Shown one piece after another: positions 44,282-53,238 of a DNA stretch of 64,000 nucleotides. The DNA lies in contig NZ_JALQDG010000044.1 of NCBI RefSeq assembly GCF_023631325.1, positions 52,242 to 116,241 of the forward strand, read 5' to 3'. The translations under genes and the position numbers were made by a program. Below the pieces are notes generated by a model. It did no database searches, was not told where the DNA came from, and worked only from the letters and a program-made list of their open reading frames with translations. The stretch is from Caballeronia sp. INDeC2. GTDB taxonomy: Bacteria > Pseudomonadota > Gammaproteobacteria > Burkholderiales > Burkholderiaceae. Positions within the stretch are counted from its first letter, which is position 1; each line of letters begins with the position of its first letter.

Positions 44282-44891
44282 ATGAACGACTCAGATGAAC
44301 ACTCGGGACCCGGCACTGCGGAGCCCTTGCCTTCCCTTCCTCCGCTCGACTTTCGCGCCGTGCGCAGGCGGCTCTTCGCCGCGCTCATCGCGTCGATCGT
44401 CATTCCGTTCGCGTTCTGCTGCCTGTATGGTTACTACACGTATGAACGCGCGCTCAGCGAAACGGGGACGGGCGCTTTCTCGGCGAAATCTCGCTCGCGG
44501 TGCGGCGCGATCATCTGATCGGCTTCTATCGCGAACTCGCCGCGAGCGACCCCGCGCTCACGCTCGCGCTGCATCGCGACGACGGCGCCGTGCTCGCGCG
44601 CTTTCCGCAAGCGTCCGTGAAGAATCCGCCCAATCACCATCTCGTGCTCGCCGGCGCATTGGCGCAGAACAGGCCCACGGGCCTCATGCGCTACGTGTCG
44701 CCGCTCGACGACGACGAAAAGCTCGCGGCCTGGCGGCGCGTCGCCCCAGGCAGCCGGTCACGCTGATGACGGGCTACGCCGATCAGCTCGACGAAGCGCG
44801 CCGCAACGGCTTGGCGATACTCGCGAAGCCCTTCGACATCGACGATCTGCAACGGCTGTTGAACGGTCTGCCGATGCGTACGGCGAAGTGA
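44282..44891 (+). pseudogene. Decayed hybrid sensor histidine kinase (sensor and receiver fragments in three frames)
   Basis: Three pieces of one kinase lie in order but in different frames. Piece 1 (44282-44518) has the start, a proline-rich lead and one membrane helix (LFAALIASIVIPFAFCCLYG). Piece 2 (about 44470-44766) is part of a periplasmic sensor (GFYRELAASDPALTLALHRD). Piece 3 (about 44757-44891) is the end of a receiver domain (LMTGYADQLDEARRNGLAIL, then AKPFDIDDL). The HisKA, ATPase and most of the receiver are missing. At least two internal deletions explain this; no product is expected. Confidence 0.82.
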
Positions 44892-44897
44892 ACTCGA

Positions 44898-45521
44898 TCA
44901 CTCCGTATCGCGCCAGCCGCCGAATTGCGCGATATCGTCGAGCGACAAGCGCGCACGCGGCGCAAGCTCACGCTCGGCCAACGACGCAGGCAACGCGCGG
45001 GCGTCGCCATGATGCGCGACGGAAATCACGGAGAGCGCAGCGAAGCGCTCCGGAATATTGAACGCTCGTTTGAGGCCGTTCGCATCGAATCCGCCCATCG
45101 CGTGCGCGGCGAGTCCTTGCGCGTGCGCCTGAAGCAGCAGCGCCATCGCGGCGGCGCCCGCATCGTAGGCCGCGCTCACGTTGGTCTCGCCTTTCGCGTT
45201 AAGCGTGTCCGCGAGCACCGCGATCAACACTTGCGCATTCGCATTCCATGACTGATTGAACGGCACGAGCAATGCAAATGCGCGCGCGAAGGCTTCGGGA
45301 TCCTCCGCCTTTTCGAACACGACGAAGCGCCAGGGCTGCACGTTATACGCCGACGGCGCCCAGCGCGCCGCTTCCAGCAACGCGATCACCTGTGCGTGCG
45401 CGACCGCGCGATCCGCATAAGCGCGCGGGCTCCATCGTCCCGCGATCAGCGGATGAATGGCGATATCGGTCGGAGCGGGTCGATGTGTCATGAATGGATC
45501 GATTAATAATAGCGAAGTCAT
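44898..45521 (-). CDS. Nitroreductase-family flavoprotein, coupled to the LLM monooxygenase gene
   Basis: A nitroreductase-fold FMN protein, 207 residues from 45521 (197 from the alternative ATG at 45491). Family features are RWSPRAY near the N-terminus, AARWAPSAYNVQPWRFVVF and AHAMGGFDANGLKRAF. I chose 45521 because that ATG overlaps the stop of the upstream LLM monooxygenase as ATGA; many relatives begin at the second methionine. The coupling suggests it supplies reduced flavin or works on the same compound. It borders the kinase pseudogene on its other side. Confidence 0.87.
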   Translation of the reverse strand: MTSLLLIDPFMTHRPAPTDIAIHPLIAGRWSPRAYADRAVAHAQVIALLEAARWAPSAYNVQPWRFVVFEKAEDPEAFARAFALLVPFNQSWNANAQVLIAVLADTLNAKGETNVSAAYDAGAAAMALLLQAHAQGLAAHAMGGFDANGLKRAFNIPERFAALSVISVAHHGDARALPASLAERELAPRARLSLDDIAQFGGWRDTE

Positions 45522-46882
45522 AAAAGTCGATGACGCGCGCCCGGATGCGTTCGACCGAGACGCGGCCCGCGCCCGGCGAAGAGCTTTTCGCGCAGCGTGC
45601 CCTCGGCATACGCGGTGCGATAGCGTCCGCGGCTCTGCAACTCGGGCACGACGAGATCGACGAACGATTGCAGGCTTTCCGGCATCACGAGTCTTCGCAG
45701 GTTGAAGCCATCGACGCCGGTTTCATCGGCCCATGCGATCAGTTGATCCGCGACCTCGCGCGGATCGCCGACGATAAACGGCCCGCGCCCGCCGATCTGA
45801 TCGAAGCGCGTCATGTCGCGCGGCGTGATCGGGCGGCCCGCGCGTTTCGTAAGATTCTCCACCGTCGATTGCAGCGCGTTGCTCTTCACATAGCGAATCG
45901 GCTCGTCGATGCCGAGCGCCGCGAAGTCGATGCCCGTCCATCCCGAGACGAGCGTGAGTTGCCCGAGCACATCGACGTATTCCGCGTATTCGGCGTGCAG
46001 CTCGCGCGCCTCCTTCGACGTGCGCGCGACCACGACGGTCGCGCCGAGATACAGCAGGATGTCGTCGGCGGCGCGGCCCGCATCGATTGCATGCTGGCGG
46101 ATATCGCGTGCAGCTTGCGCGACGATCGCGGGCGTCTGTCCTTCGAGAAATACGCATTCGGCATGCTTGCCCGCGAATGCCTTGCCGCGACCCGACGCGC
46201 CCGCCTGATACAGCACCGGCGTGCGCTGCGGCGACGGATCGGCGAGATTGAAACCATCGACGCGGTAATACGGTCCTTCGTGCCGCACGCGGCGAATGCG
46301 CGACGGATCGGTGTACTGTCCGGTGAGCTTGTCACGCACGACGGCATCATCGGCCCAGCTTCCTTCCCATAGCTTGTACACGGCTTCCAGAAAGTCCTCG
46401 CCCGCCGCATAGCGTTCGTCGTGTTCGCGCGCCTTGTCGAGGCCCATGCCGCGCGCCGCGCTCTCCAGATAACCGGTGACGACATTCCATCCCGCGCGCC
46501 CGCCAGTCAGATGATCGAGCGTGGAGAAGCGCCGCGCAAACTGATACGGATGCTCGTAAGTGAGATTCGCCGTCACGCCGAAGCCGAGATGTTTCGTCGC
46601 GTACGCCATCGCGGGCACGGTGAGCATCGGGTCGTGCGATGGCGATTGCGCGGCGGATTGCAGCGTCGCATCGGTGTTGCCGCCGTAGACATCGTAGATG
46701 CCGAAGACATCGGCGAGAAACACGCCGTCGAAGAGACCGCGCTCGGCCGTCTGCGCGAGATCCACCCAGTAGGCAAGCGTGTTGTGCTCGGTCGACCGGT
46801 CTCGCGGATGCCGCCAGAAGCCCGCCCACGAATGCGCGGGCGCGTTCATGTGGAACGCGTTGAAGTGGATGTGCCTGCTCAT
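45518..46882 (-). CDS. LLM-class FMNH2-dependent monooxygenase (NtaA/SnaA/DszA group)
   Basis: A 454-residue luciferase-like monooxygenase. Typical segments: RHIHFNAFHMNAPAHSWAGF at the N-terminus, FDGVFLADVFGIYDVYGG, LGFGVTANLTYEHPYQFARR, WNVVTGYLESAARGMG and the QAGASGRGKAFAGKHAE region. Members use externally supplied FMNH2 and oxygen to oxidise C-N or C-S bonds (nitrilotriacetate, sulfones, heterocycles). The start at 46882 gives the family N-terminus. It is divergent from the SDR gene of the sulfur operon (184 bp) and coupled to the nitroreductase downstream. In this context an organosulfur substrate is likely. Confidence 0.9.
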   Translation of the reverse strand: MSRHIHFNAFHMNAPAHSWAGFWRHPRDRSTEHNTLAYWVDLAQTAERGLFDGVFLADVFGIYDVYGGNTDATLQSAAQSPSHDPMLTVPAMAYATKHLGFGVTANLTYEHPYQFARRFSTLDHLTGGRAGWNVVTGYLESAARGMGLDKAREHDERYAAGEDFLEAVYKLWEGSWADDAVVRDKLTGQYTDPSRIRRVRHEGPYYRVDGFNLADPSPQRTPVLYQAGASGRGKAFAGKHAECVFLEGQTPAIVAQAARDIRQHAIDAGRAADDILLYLGATVVVARTSKEARELHAEYAEYVDVLGQLTLVSGWTGIDFAALGIDEPIRYVKSNALQSTVENLTKRAGRPITPRDMTRFDQIGGRGPFIVGDPREVADQLIAWADETGVDGFNLRRLVMPESLQSFVDLVVPELQSRGRYRTAYAEGTLREKLFAGRGPRLGRTHPGARHRLL

Positions 46883-46964
46883 GTGCGCGATGCGACGCCC
46901 GGTATGCCAACGAAAAATCATAAGAGCGATGTTCGTGCGCGCAAACCAATTTACGCAGCTATTC

Positions 46965-46991
46965 AAAGCATCGATTCGTTTAAAAGCATCG
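46965..46991. repeat. 9-bp direct repeat in the divergent promoter of the sulfur island
   Basis: AAAGCATCG occurs at 46965-46973 and 46983-46991 (18-bp period, under two helical turns) in the 184-bp gap between the LLM monooxygenase and SDR genes. It could be a regulator half-site pair; no protein is assigned. Confidence 0.45.
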
Positions 46992-47066
46992 CTGAAATGA
47001 TCGGTTTGTGACGGCTGCGCGCGCGACGAAGATGGATGTCTTTTCTTGCGTAGAAGCGCGCACACC

Positions 47067-47804
47067 ATGAGTTCGACTTTCGAAGATCGCGTCTATTGGG
47101 TGACGGGCGCATTCGGCGCATTGGGCGCGGCCACGGTGAAGCGTCTCGCCGATGCGGGCGCGCATGTGATCGCGTCATCGCGCAACGTCGATACGGAACG
47201 CTTCGCCGATTCGCCGCGCGTCGTGCCGCTGTCCGTCGATGTCGCCGACGATCACAGCGTGCGTGCCGCGTTCGCGCATATCGAAGAGCGCTTCGATCGT
47301 CTCGACGGCCTCGTCACGAGCACCAATGTCGCCGCGTTCGGCGACTTCCTCGATCTCACCGACGACGACTGGCAACGCGTCATCGAAGCAAAGCTGCTCG
47401 GCTCCGTGCGTCCGATCCGCACCGCGTTGCCGCGCTTCATCGAACAAGGGCGCGGTGCGATCGTCGCGATCAGTGGACGTGGCGGCATCGCGCCACCGCC
47501 GAATCACTTCCCCGGATCGAGCGTGAACGCGGCGCTCGATCTGCTCGTGCATGGGCTCGGGCGCAAGTACGGGCCGCATGGCGTGCGCGTGAACGCAGTC
47601 GCGCCCGGCCCGATCCGCTCGCCGCGCTTCGATGCGATGGCGAGCGCGCAAGCCGGCGACGAGCCAACGCGCCTCACCGCGCTCGATGGTCCCGGCACGC
47701 CCGAGGACGTCGCGGCGGCGGTCACGTATCTGCTTTCCGACGATGCGCGCTTCGTCACCGGCACGCGGCTGTATGTCGATGGCGGCGGTCCGCCTTACGC
47801 CTGA
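47067..47804 (+). CDS. SDR-fold protein lacking the catalytic Tyr-x3-Lys
   Basis: A 245-residue Rossmann protein with the SDR cofactor motif VTGAFGALGAATV (12-24) and the C-terminal NAVAPGPIRSPRF that follows the active site in SDRs. S136 (VAISGRGG) is kept. The positions of the catalytic tyrosine and lysine are occupied by G150 and N154 (FPGSSVNAALDLL), so ordinary reductase chemistry is unlikely. It is the first gene of a five-gene plus-strand operon with the rhodanese, two LLM monooxygenases and an SfnB-like protein. Start at 47067; the ATG 21 bp upstream adds residues with no family character. Confidence 0.85.
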   Translation: MSSTFEDRVYWVTGAFGALGAATVKRLADAGAHVIASSRNVDTERFADSPRVVPLSVDVADDHSVRAAFAHIEERFDRLDGLVTSTNVAAFGDFLDLTDDDWQRVIEAKLLGSVRPIRTALPRFIEQGRGAIVAISGRGGIAPPPNHFPGSSVNAALDLLVHGLGRKYGPHGVRVNAVAPGPIRSPRFDAMASAQAGDEPTRLTALDGPGTPEDVAAAVTYLLSDDARFVTGTRLYVDGGGPPYA

Positions 47805-47848
47805 TGCCCTCTTTCCGACTACGTACCAAGCTTAAGGATTCATCGCCC

Positions 47849-49513
47849 ATGTCCCGCTTCGTTTCGCCCGCGCAATTGCGCACGCTCATCGCTCAACGTT
47901 CCGAACTCGCCGTGCTCGACGTGCGCGAAGAAGGCGTGTCGGCAAGAAGGCGTCTGTTTTGTTCATCGGTTGCGCCGGTCGGCCGGCTCGGGCTTCTGAT
48001 CGAGCGGCTCGTGCCACGGCGCGGCACGCCCGTCGTCCTCGTCGATACACATGGCGAGCACACGCCGCGCGCCGCCGCTCTGCTCGCGCGCTGGGGCTAT
48101 ACGGATGTGTCGATACTCGAAGGCGGCGTCGATGGCTGGGCGAGCGCAGGCTACGAAGTGTTCAGCGGCACGAACGTGCCCGGCAAGGCGTTCGGCGAAG
48201 TGATCGAACATGCGCTCGATACACCGAACATCGACGCCGAAACACTGAAGGCGCGCCAAGACGCGGGCGACGATCTCGTCGTGCTCGACTCGCGTCCCTT
48301 CGGCGAATTCAACACGATGAACATACCGGGCGGTATCGATTGCGCGGGCGCGGAACTCGTCTATCGCGCGCTCGCGGCAGCGCCTTCGCCCGAGACGCTG
48401 ATCGTCGTGAATTGCGCGGGCCGCACGCGCAGCATTCTCGGCGCGCAATCGCTCATCAACGCGGGCGTGCCGAATCCCGTCGCGGCACTGACGGGCGGCT
48501 CGATGTCGTGGCTGCTCGCGGGCCTCGAACTCGAACATGGCGAGATCCGCACCGCGCCGCGCCCCAATACAAACACGCTCGCCGCCGCGCGCGAACTTGC
48601 CATCGCGGCCGCGCGCAAGGCGGACGTGCCGATCGTCAATCGCGAAACGCTCGCTGCGCTGGAACGTGAAAAGGGTGAGCGCACGCTGTATCGCTTCGAC
48701 GTGCGCGATCCGCTCGAATACGAGGCGGGTCATCCGCCGGGCTGGCGTTCGGCGCCGGGCGGCCAGCTCGTGCAGGCGACCGATGAATACATCGGCACCT
48801 TGCATGCGCGCGTGGTGCTGCGCGACGACGATGGCGTGCGCGCCCGCATGACCGCGTCGTGGCTCAAGCAGCTCGGCTATCTCGACGTGCGCGTGCTCGA
48901 CGACGACGCCAGCGCCGCGCTCGGCGTCGACAGCTTCGAGGCCGGCCCGGAGCCGCTCGTCGTGCGTCCGCATGGCGCGCGCACGCGCTGGATCGAGGCG
49001 GATCAGCTGCGCAGGTCGATCGATGAAGGCAAGGCGCAAGCCATCGATATCGACAACAGTCTCGCTTTCAGGCGCGGCCACGTGACGGGCGCACGCTTTA
49101 TCGCCGCGAGCGAACTGCTCGCGCGTCTCGACGACTTCCCCGACGACACGCAACTCGTGCTGACTTCCGACGATGGCGTGCTCGCAGGTCTCGTTGCCGC
49201 GGAGCTCGGCGCGCAGAAGCCGCATATCGCGGCGCTGATCGGCGGCACGCGTCGCTGGAGCGCGCTCGGCCTGCCGCTCGATTCCGGCGATGCAAATAAC
49301 CTCACCGGCGACGACGACGCCTGGTACAGCCCGTACCACGCCGAACCGTCGCGCGTCGCGGAGCAGATGAACGCGTACCTCGAATGGGAACTGCAACTCG
49401 TCGCGCAACTGGAGCGCGACGCGATTGCATCGATCGATGTGATCGACTTCAAGACCGCGACCGCGGCGCGCAGTCACGAGCGTTTGGGCGCGCTGAAGGA
49501 AAGCGCCGTATGA
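47849..49513 (+). CDS. Four-domain rhodanese-family protein with one active cysteine
   Basis: A 554-residue cytoplasmic protein made of four rhodanese-like domains (about 1-110, 125-235, 262-365, 378-480) and a helical tail. Only domain 2 has the catalytic cysteine, C189 in VNCAGRTRS. The matching positions in the others are acidic or Ser (D66, D326, S440/D441). It should move sulfane sulfur, or bind it, within an operon of organosulfur monooxygenases. It starts 44 bp after the SDR gene, and its stop overlaps the next LLM start (ATGA). Open reading upstream of 47849 is a shadow of the SDR gene. Confidence 0.88.
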   Translation: MSRFVSPAQLRTLIAQRSELAVLDVREEGVSARRRLFCSSVAPVGRLGLLIERLVPRRGTPVVLVDTHGEHTPRAAALLARWGYTDVSILEGGVDGWASAGYEVFSGTNVPGKAFGEVIEHALDTPNIDAETLKARQDAGDDLVVLDSRPFGEFNTMNIPGGIDCAGAELVYRALAAAPSPETLIVVNCAGRTRSILGAQSLINAGVPNPVAALTGGSMSWLLAGLELEHGEIRTAPRPNTNTLAAARELAIAAARKADVPIVNRETLAALEREKGERTLYRFDVRDPLEYEAGHPPGWRSAPGGQLVQATDEYIGTLHARVVLRDDDGVRARMTASWLKQLGYLDVRVLDDDASAALGVDSFEAGPEPLVVRPHGARTRWIEADQLRRSIDEGKAQAIDIDNSLAFRRGHVTGARFIAASELLARLDDFPDDTQLVLTSDDGVLAGLVAAELGAQKPHIAALIGGTRRWSALGLPLDSGDANNLTGDDDAWYSPYHAEPSRVAEQMNAYLEWELQLVAQLERDAIASIDVIDFKTATAARSHERLGALKESAV

Positions 49514-50706
49514 CGCCCGCGTTCGACGGCGCGACGAGCCCCGCCGACATCGCCGGAAGCCCGTTGCACGCCGCGTTTCAGCAGCCGCTGATGCTCGGCC
49601 TCTTCCTGCCGATACAGAACGGCGGCTGGTCCATCTCGACGCTGCCGCGCGGCACCGACTGGCGCTTCGACTACAACGCGCGTCTCACGCAAAAGGCCGA
49701 AGCGCTCGGCTTCGATCTCGTGTTCGGCCTCGCGCAATGGCTCGGCAAGAACGGGCACGGCGGCACGCTCAAGTATCGCGAGCAATCGCTCGATGCGTTC
49801 ATCGCGACGAGCGCGCTGGCCGCGATCACCCAACGCATCCTGCTGATATCGACGGTGCATGCGCTCTACGGCCCTTGGCATCCGCTGCATCTCGCGAAGT
49901 TCGGCGCAACGCTCGATCACATTTCGGGCGGACGCTGGGGCATCAATCTCGTGACGGGACATGTGGCGAGCGAATGGGCGATGTTCGGCCAGCCGATGAT
50001 CGAGCACGACGAACGCTATGTGCGCGCGGCGGAGTTCGTCGGCGTGCTCGATACGCTCTGGCGCAGCGACGCGAACCTGCATATCAGGACGAAGCACTGG
50101 CAACTGAACGATGCGTTCGTGAGTCCGCGCCCGCGCTTTCATCGGCCAGTGCTGGTGAACGCGACGGGCTCGGCGGCGGGCATCGATTACGCCGTGCGGC
50201 ATTCGGATCTCATTTTCATCACGAGCCCGGCGGGTGCGGATTTCAACGACGCCATCGGCGCATTGCCCGCGCATACCGCGACGATTCGCGAAGGCGCGCA
50301 ACGCGTGAACCGGCGCGTGCGCACGCTGATCAATCCGACCATCGTGTGCCGGCCGACCGAGCGCGAGGCGCGGGACTATCACGATGCGATCGTCGCGCAT
50401 GCCGACGAAGGCGCGCTCGATGGTTTCGTCGGCATGCATGGACGCAGCGATGCGAAAGCGTGGGCGAAGCACAAGCGCGAGCAGCGCATTCTCGGCGGCA
50501 ATCTGCATCTGATCGGGACGCCCGAACACATCGTCGATCAATTGCTCGCATTGAAGCGCGCCGGATGCGATGGCGTGCAGCTCACCTTCTTCGACTTCGA
50601 ACCCGATCTCGCGTATTTCGGCGATGCCGTGCTGCCGCTGCTCGTCGAAGCGGGCTTGCGCATTCCGGCGTCCGCCCATCAACCGCTTGTTCAAACGACA
50701 TCATGA
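49510..50706 (+). CDS. LLM-class FMNH2-dependent monooxygenase (SfnG/SsuD-like)
   Basis: A 398-residue luciferase-like monooxygenase nearest in style to the SsuD/SfnG alkanesulfonate and dimethylsulfone monooxygenases. Segments: LMLGLFLPIQNGGWSISTLP, LLISTVHALYGPWHPLHLAK, HISGGRWGINLVTGHVASEW, EHDERYVRAAEFV and the C-terminal GTPEHIVDQLLALKRAGCDG. It needs FMNH2 from a separate reductase, possibly the one at 56209. Its ATG overlaps the rhodanese stop and its stop overlaps the next LLM start, both as ATGA, so all three are translated together. The exact substrate is unknown. Confidence 0.9.
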   Translation: MTPAFDGATSPADIAGSPLHAAFQQPLMLGLFLPIQNGGWSISTLPRGTDWRFDYNARLTQKAEALGFDLVFGLAQWLGKNGHGGTLKYREQSLDAFIATSALAAITQRILLISTVHALYGPWHPLHLAKFGATLDHISGGRWGINLVTGHVASEWAMFGQPMIEHDERYVRAAEFVGVLDTLWRSDANLHIRTKHWQLNDAFVSPRPRFHRPVLVNATGSAAGIDYAVRHSDLIFITSPAGADFNDAIGALPAHTATIREGAQRVNRRVRTLINPTIVCRPTEREARDYHDAIVAHADEGALDGFVGMHGRSDAKAWAKHKREQRILGGNLHLIGTPEHIVDQLLALKRAGCDGVQLTFFDFEPDLAYFGDAVLPLLVEAGLRIPASAHQPLVQTTS

Positions 50707-52034
50707 GCCACACGCGACAACTGCATCTGAACACCAACGTCACCGGTGTCGGACGTCATCCCGCCGGATGGCGCACGCTCGACAATCCACGTTCGATCAT
50801 CGATCTGGACTTCTTCAAGGAGATCGCCGCGATTGCCGAACGCGGCAAGCTGGATGCCGTGTTTCTCTCCGATCTGCTCGCGCTGCGCAACCATGCGGAA
50901 GGACCCTCGCAGGCGCTGGAGCCGACCGTGCTGCTGACCGCGCTCGCGGGCGCGACGAAACATATCGGCCTGATCGGCACGGCATCGACGACATTCAACG
51001 ATCCGTTCAATCTCGCGCGGCGCTTTGCATCGGTCGATCATTTGAGCGGCGGGCGCATCGCGTTCAATGCGGTCACGACCTACGATGCCGCCGCCGCCGC
51101 GAACTTCAGCCATGATGTGCCGCTCACGACCGAGGAACGCTATGCGCGCGCGCAGGAATTCGTCGAAGTCGTGACGAAGCTATGGGATAGCTGGGAAGAC
51201 GATGCCTTCATCGCCGATCGAAAGACGGGCCGCTATGCCGATCCATCCCGCGTGCATGCAATCGAGCATCGCGGGACGTACTTCTCGGTGCGCGGGCCGC
51301 TCACCGTGCCGCGCAGTCCGCAAGGGCGGCCCGTGCTCGTGCAGGCGGGTTCGTCGGAAGGCGGCCGTGCGCTTGCCGCCCGCTTCGCCGATGCCGTGTT
51401 TACCGCGCAGACGACCTTGCCCACGGCGCAGGCGTTCTATGCGGAAATGAAGGAGCGCGTGCGTGTGCATGGACGCAATCCCGATCACTTCCTGTTGCTG
51501 CCGGGCTTGTATCCGGTGATCGGCGGCACGGAGCGCGAAGCGCGCGAGCGCAAGGCCGAACTCGATGCACTGCTCGATACCGATCGCGAAGTCGCGCGTC
51601 TTGCGGGCGCGCTCGGACTCGCGCCGGATGACCTGCATATCGATGCGCCGCTGCCTTATGAACTCATCGCCAAGGTGAAACGCGCGGATCTCTCGCGCGG
51701 TTTCATCGATTCGACCGTGGCGCTCGCGAAGAGCGAGAACCTCACGGTGCGCGGTCTGCTGGATCGCAATCCGGGTGCGCATCGGATCATCGTCGGCACG
51801 CCGGAACAGATCGCCGACGATATCGCGCGCTGGTTCGACGAGCGCGGCGCGGACGGCTTCAATCTGAACGCGGACGTGTTCCCTTCGGGGCTTGCGGCAT
51901 TCGTCGATCATGTCGTGCCGCTGTTGCAGAAGAAAGGCATTTTCCGGCGCGATTACGAAGGCACGACCTTGCGCGGGCATCTGGGCTTGCCGCGTCCCGA
52001 GAGTCAATATGCGCATGCGGCGCGGGCGGCGTGA
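50703..52034 (+). CDS. LLM-class FMNH2-dependent monooxygenase (NtaA/DszA group), second copy
   Basis: A 443-residue luciferase-like monooxygenase of the nitrilotriacetate/dibenzothiophene-sulfone monooxygenase group. Key segments: LHLNTNVTGVGRHPAGWRTL, LDAVFLSDLLALRNHAEGPS, GLIGTASTTFNDPFNLARRF, GRIAFNAVTTYDAAAAANFS and GRPVLVQAGSSEGGRALAAR. It is only distantly similar to the protein at 45518. It is tightly coupled upstream (ATGA) and separated from the SfnB-like gene by one base. Probable role: oxygenolytic C-S cleavage of a sulfone or similar compound. Confidence 0.9.
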   Translation: MSHTRQLHLNTNVTGVGRHPAGWRTLDNPRSIIDLDFFKEIAAIAERGKLDAVFLSDLLALRNHAEGPSQALEPTVLLTALAGATKHIGLIGTASTTFNDPFNLARRFASVDHLSGGRIAFNAVTTYDAAAAANFSHDVPLTTEERYARAQEFVEVVTKLWDSWEDDAFIADRKTGRYADPSRVHAIEHRGTYFSVRGPLTVPRSPQGRPVLVQAGSSEGGRALAARFADAVFTAQTTLPTAQAFYAEMKERVRVHGRNPDHFLLLPGLYPVIGGTEREARERKAELDALLDTDREVARLAGALGLAPDDLHIDAPLPYELIAKVKRADLSRGFIDSTVALAKSENLTVRGLLDRNPGAHRIIVGTPEQIADDIARWFDERGADGFNLNADVFPSGLAAFVDHVVPLLQKKGIFRRDYEGTTLRGHLGLPRPESQYAHAARAA

Positions 52035-52035
52035 T

Positions 52036-53238
52036 ATGCATATCAATGTTATCCGGTCGGACAATGAAGCACTCGATATCGCGCATCGCCTTGCGCGTGA
52101 ATTCGCCGTCGATGCAGCGCGCCGCGATCGCGAACGCCTTCTGCCATCGAACGAGGTCGAAACGTTCAGCGCGTCGGGATTGTGGGGCATCAGCGTGCCG
52201 CGCGCATTCGGCGGCGCGGATCTTTCCGTAGGCACGATCGTCGATGTGTTCGAGATCATATCGGCGGCCGATTCGTCGCTCGGGCAGATTCCGCAGAATC
52301 ATTTCGCCACGCTCGAGCGCTTGAGGCATGACGGCACGCCGAGTCAGCAGGACTTCTTCTTTTCTCGCGCGCTTGCGGGAGAGCGTTTCGGCAATGCCAC
52401 CGCGGAGCCTGGCGATCGTTTGCCATCGGAGCATGAGACGCGCGTGCGCCGCACGGGAAGCGGATTCGTGCTGTCGGGTCGCAAGGTCTATTCGACGGGC
52501 GCGCTCTTCGCACACTGGATACCGGTCGCCGCGCGCGACGACGACGGCTTGCCTGTCACCGCGTTCGTCGCGCGCCATGCACGCGGCGTCGAGGTTATCG
52601 ACGACTGGTCAGGTTTCGGTCAGCGCACGACGGCAAGCGGACAGGTGCGCCTCGACGATGTCGAGCTGGACGAATTGCAGATCGTGAAGCGTGGCCGCAG
52701 CGAGCATATCGATGCGGCCAATACGGTCTCGCAACTCACGCATGCCGCGATCGATCTGGGTATCGGACGCGCGGCGCTCGACGATACGAAGCGCTTTCTC
52801 AGAGAGCTATCGCATGCGGCACGCGGGAGCGGCGTGACGCGCGCGGTCGATGATCCGTTCTCGTTGCGTGATATCGGTGCGTTGACGGTTGCATATCATG
52901 CGGCGCAGGCGTTGACGATGCGTGCTGCATCGCTTATCGATGTTGCACGTGGCAAAGCTCCACGCAGTGAGGTGGCCGCGGCGATCATTGCGACAGCCGA
53001 GGCCAAGATACTCACGACGCAGTTTGCGCTCGATGCGTCGAACAAGCTTTTTGAGCTGGCGGGAACGCAATCGACACTGGAAAAGCACCGGCTCGATCGG
53101 CATTGGCGCAATGCGAGAACGCATACGCTGCATGACAGCGTGCGGTGGAAGTATCACGCGGTCGGGCAGTTTGCGTTGAATGAGTTGCTTTGCGATCCGT
53201 TCACTTATGGGCATCCGTATAGCGCAGTCGACGCATAA
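52036..53238 (+). CDS. SfnB-like acyl-CoA dehydrogenase-family flavoprotein
   Basis: A 400-residue acyl-CoA dehydrogenase-fold protein of the sulfur-acquisition group (SfnB, DszC relatives). Features: SGLWGISVPRAFGGADLS, QIPQNHFATLERLR, FVLSGRKVYSTGALFAHWIP and a C-terminal ELAGTQSTLEKHRLDRHWRN followed by HTLHDSVRWKYHAVG, the segment shared with flavin-dependent oxygenases of this family. It probably uses reduced flavin to S-oxygenate a thioether or sulfoxide before the LLM enzymes act. It is the last gene of the plus-strand sulfur operon and is followed at once by a strong terminator. Confidence 0.9.
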   Translation: MHINVIRSDNEALDIAHRLAREFAVDAARRDRERLLPSNEVETFSASGLWGISVPRAFGGADLSVGTIVDVFEIISAADSSLGQIPQNHFATLERLRHDGTPSQQDFFFSRALAGERFGNATAEPGDRLPSEHETRVRRTGSGFVLSGRKVYSTGALFAHWIPVAARDDDGLPVTAFVARHARGVEVIDDWSGFGQRTTASGQVRLDDVELDELQIVKRGRSEHIDAANTVSQLTHAAIDLGIGRAALDDTKRFLRELSHAARGSGVTRAVDDPFSLRDIGALTVAYHAAQALTMRAASLIDVARGKAPRSEVAAAIIATAEAKILTTQFALDASNKLFELAGTQSTLEKHRLDRHWRNARTHTLHDSVRWKYHAVGQFALNELLCDPFTYGHPYSAVDA

